NCBI RefSeq assembly: GCF_002943425.1
Contig: NZ_PTRA01000001.1
Location: 2,604,001 to 2,668,000, forward strand
Reading direction: 5' to 3'
DNA: 64,000 bases
DNA from: Siphonobacter curvatus
GTDB lineage: Bacteria; Bacteroidota; Bacteroidia; Cytophagales; Spirosomataceae
In this document: piece by piece, positions 63,664 through 64,000 of the stretch
How the letters are laid out: the number at the start of each line of letters is the position of its first letter
Position numbering within the stretch: position 1 is the stretch's first letter
Notes under the pieces: model-generated
Seen by the model: the letters and a program-made list of their open reading frames with translations, nothing else
Databases searched by the model: none
What the model was told of the DNA's origin: nothing
Made by a program: the position numbers and the translations under genes

Positions 63664-64000
63664 TTAATGGGCTTTTTCTCGGTGCTGTTTAGGCGTGCGA
63701 TTGGTATAGCGTTTAAAGAAACGCGAGAAATACGAAGGGTCTTCAAATTTCAGCAGAAAACAGATTTCGGCTACGCTTAGCTGCGTATTCAGCAGCAATT
63801 GGGAAGCTTCTTTGAGCGTTCGTTCACGAATGAGTTCACCCGGTGTCTTTCCTGCCACAGCTTTGATTGTATCATTCAGGTGATTTTGCGTAACATTCAG
63901 CTTTGCCGCATAGGTAGCCAACGATTGCGTCTGAATGGGTTGGAGCTGTTTGAGCGGCTCAAAATCCTGTTCAAACAGCCTAGTAAAGGCTTTCGTCAAT
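63664..64000 (-). CDS. AraC-family transcriptional regulator, C-terminal part
   Basis: The 3' end of a regulator gene running off the window. The last 100 residues form an AraC/XylS DNA-binding domain with two helix-turn-helix units: LATYAAKLNVTQNHLNDTIKAV and LSVAEICFLLKFEDPSYFSRFF, ending TPKQHREKAH. The ligand-binding part is outside. It probably regulates the aldo/keto reductase and epimerase genes next to it (inference from position). Confidence 0.9.
   Translation of the reverse strand, partial: LTKAFTRLFEQDFEPLKQLQPIQTQSLATYAAKLNVTQNHLNDTIKAVAGKTPGELIRERTLKEASQLLLNTQLSVAEICFLLKFEDPSYFSRFFKRYTNRTPKQHREKAH

Noticed and set aside
1-64000. CRISPR arrays, transposases, integrases, tRNA or rRNA genes
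   Set aside because: Looked for direct repeats with regular spacers, transposase motifs and RNA-gene signatures; none was seen, though a short degenerate element could be missed by eye.

Overview
The window looks like chromosomal DNA of a Bacteroidota member, most likely order Cytophagales (Spirosoma- or Siphonobacter-like; the genus cannot be fixed from sequence alone). The reasons are the -7 promoter elements of TAnnTTTG type, weak Shine-Dalgarno sites, the DUF5672, WbqC, PycTM-type and GAF/metallophosphatase-barrel families, and CheB/CheR genes packed with hybrid kinases. No rRNA, tRNA, CRISPR array, transposase or phage gene was seen.

Layout. (1) 1-3905, minus strand: the start of a cut-off gene, a SAM methyltransferase, a phytanoyl-CoA-dioxygenase-like enzyme and topoisomerase IV subunit B. 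(2) 4156-29696, plus strand: one large surface-polysaccharide locus. It holds an SLBB export protein, a kinase-less Wzc/Wzz-like protein, a Wzm/Wzt ABC exporter, a DegT aminotransferase, a GT-C membrane protein, WbqC, about eleven soluble glycosyltransferases (GT2, GT4, GT9 and two GT8-like paralogues), DUF5672, an O-antigen ligase/polymerase-like protein, a WcaF-type acetyltransferase and a WecA/MraY-type initiating transferase, closed by a strong terminator. (3) 29753-37685, minus strand: an esterase, then a five-gene sensory operon (PAS kinase with receiver, large CHASE3-HAMP-GAF hybrid kinase, lone receiver, CheR, CheB) with no receptor, CheA or CheW. (4) 38060-42128, minus strand: fasciclin protein, small hypothetical, Zn-dependent alcohol dehydrogenase, DUF2892-SRPBCC protein and a barrel-like outer-membrane protein.

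(5) 42348-51101: a second glycan cluster. One GT4 faces a six-gene minus-strand operon: GT4-GmhB fusion, GT9, carbamoyltransferase, GT2, GT2, GT9. A heptose phosphatase domain plus two GT9 (heptosyltransferase-type) enzymes and a carbamoyltransferase suggest a carbamoylated, possibly heptose-containing glycan. Two spacers here carry short degenerate repeats folding into long hairpins. (6) 51102-52215: a gene-free, very AT-rich stretch. (7) 52216-59568, plus strand: a GAF protein of unknown job, a very large metallophosphatase / kinase-like / Omp85-like barrel protein, and an HD-phosphohydrolase fused to a Pycsar-effector-type transmembrane domain. (8) 59961-61518: two exported ferritin-like proteins with twin-arginine signals. 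(9) 61585-64000, minus strand: SDR epimerase, aldo/keto reductase and a cut-off AraC-type regulator.

The candidates most worth following are the phosphatase/kinase-like/barrel protein, the HD-PycTM fusion, the GT4-GmhB fusion with its carbamoyl-heptose cluster, and the receptor-less CheB/CheR sensory operon.
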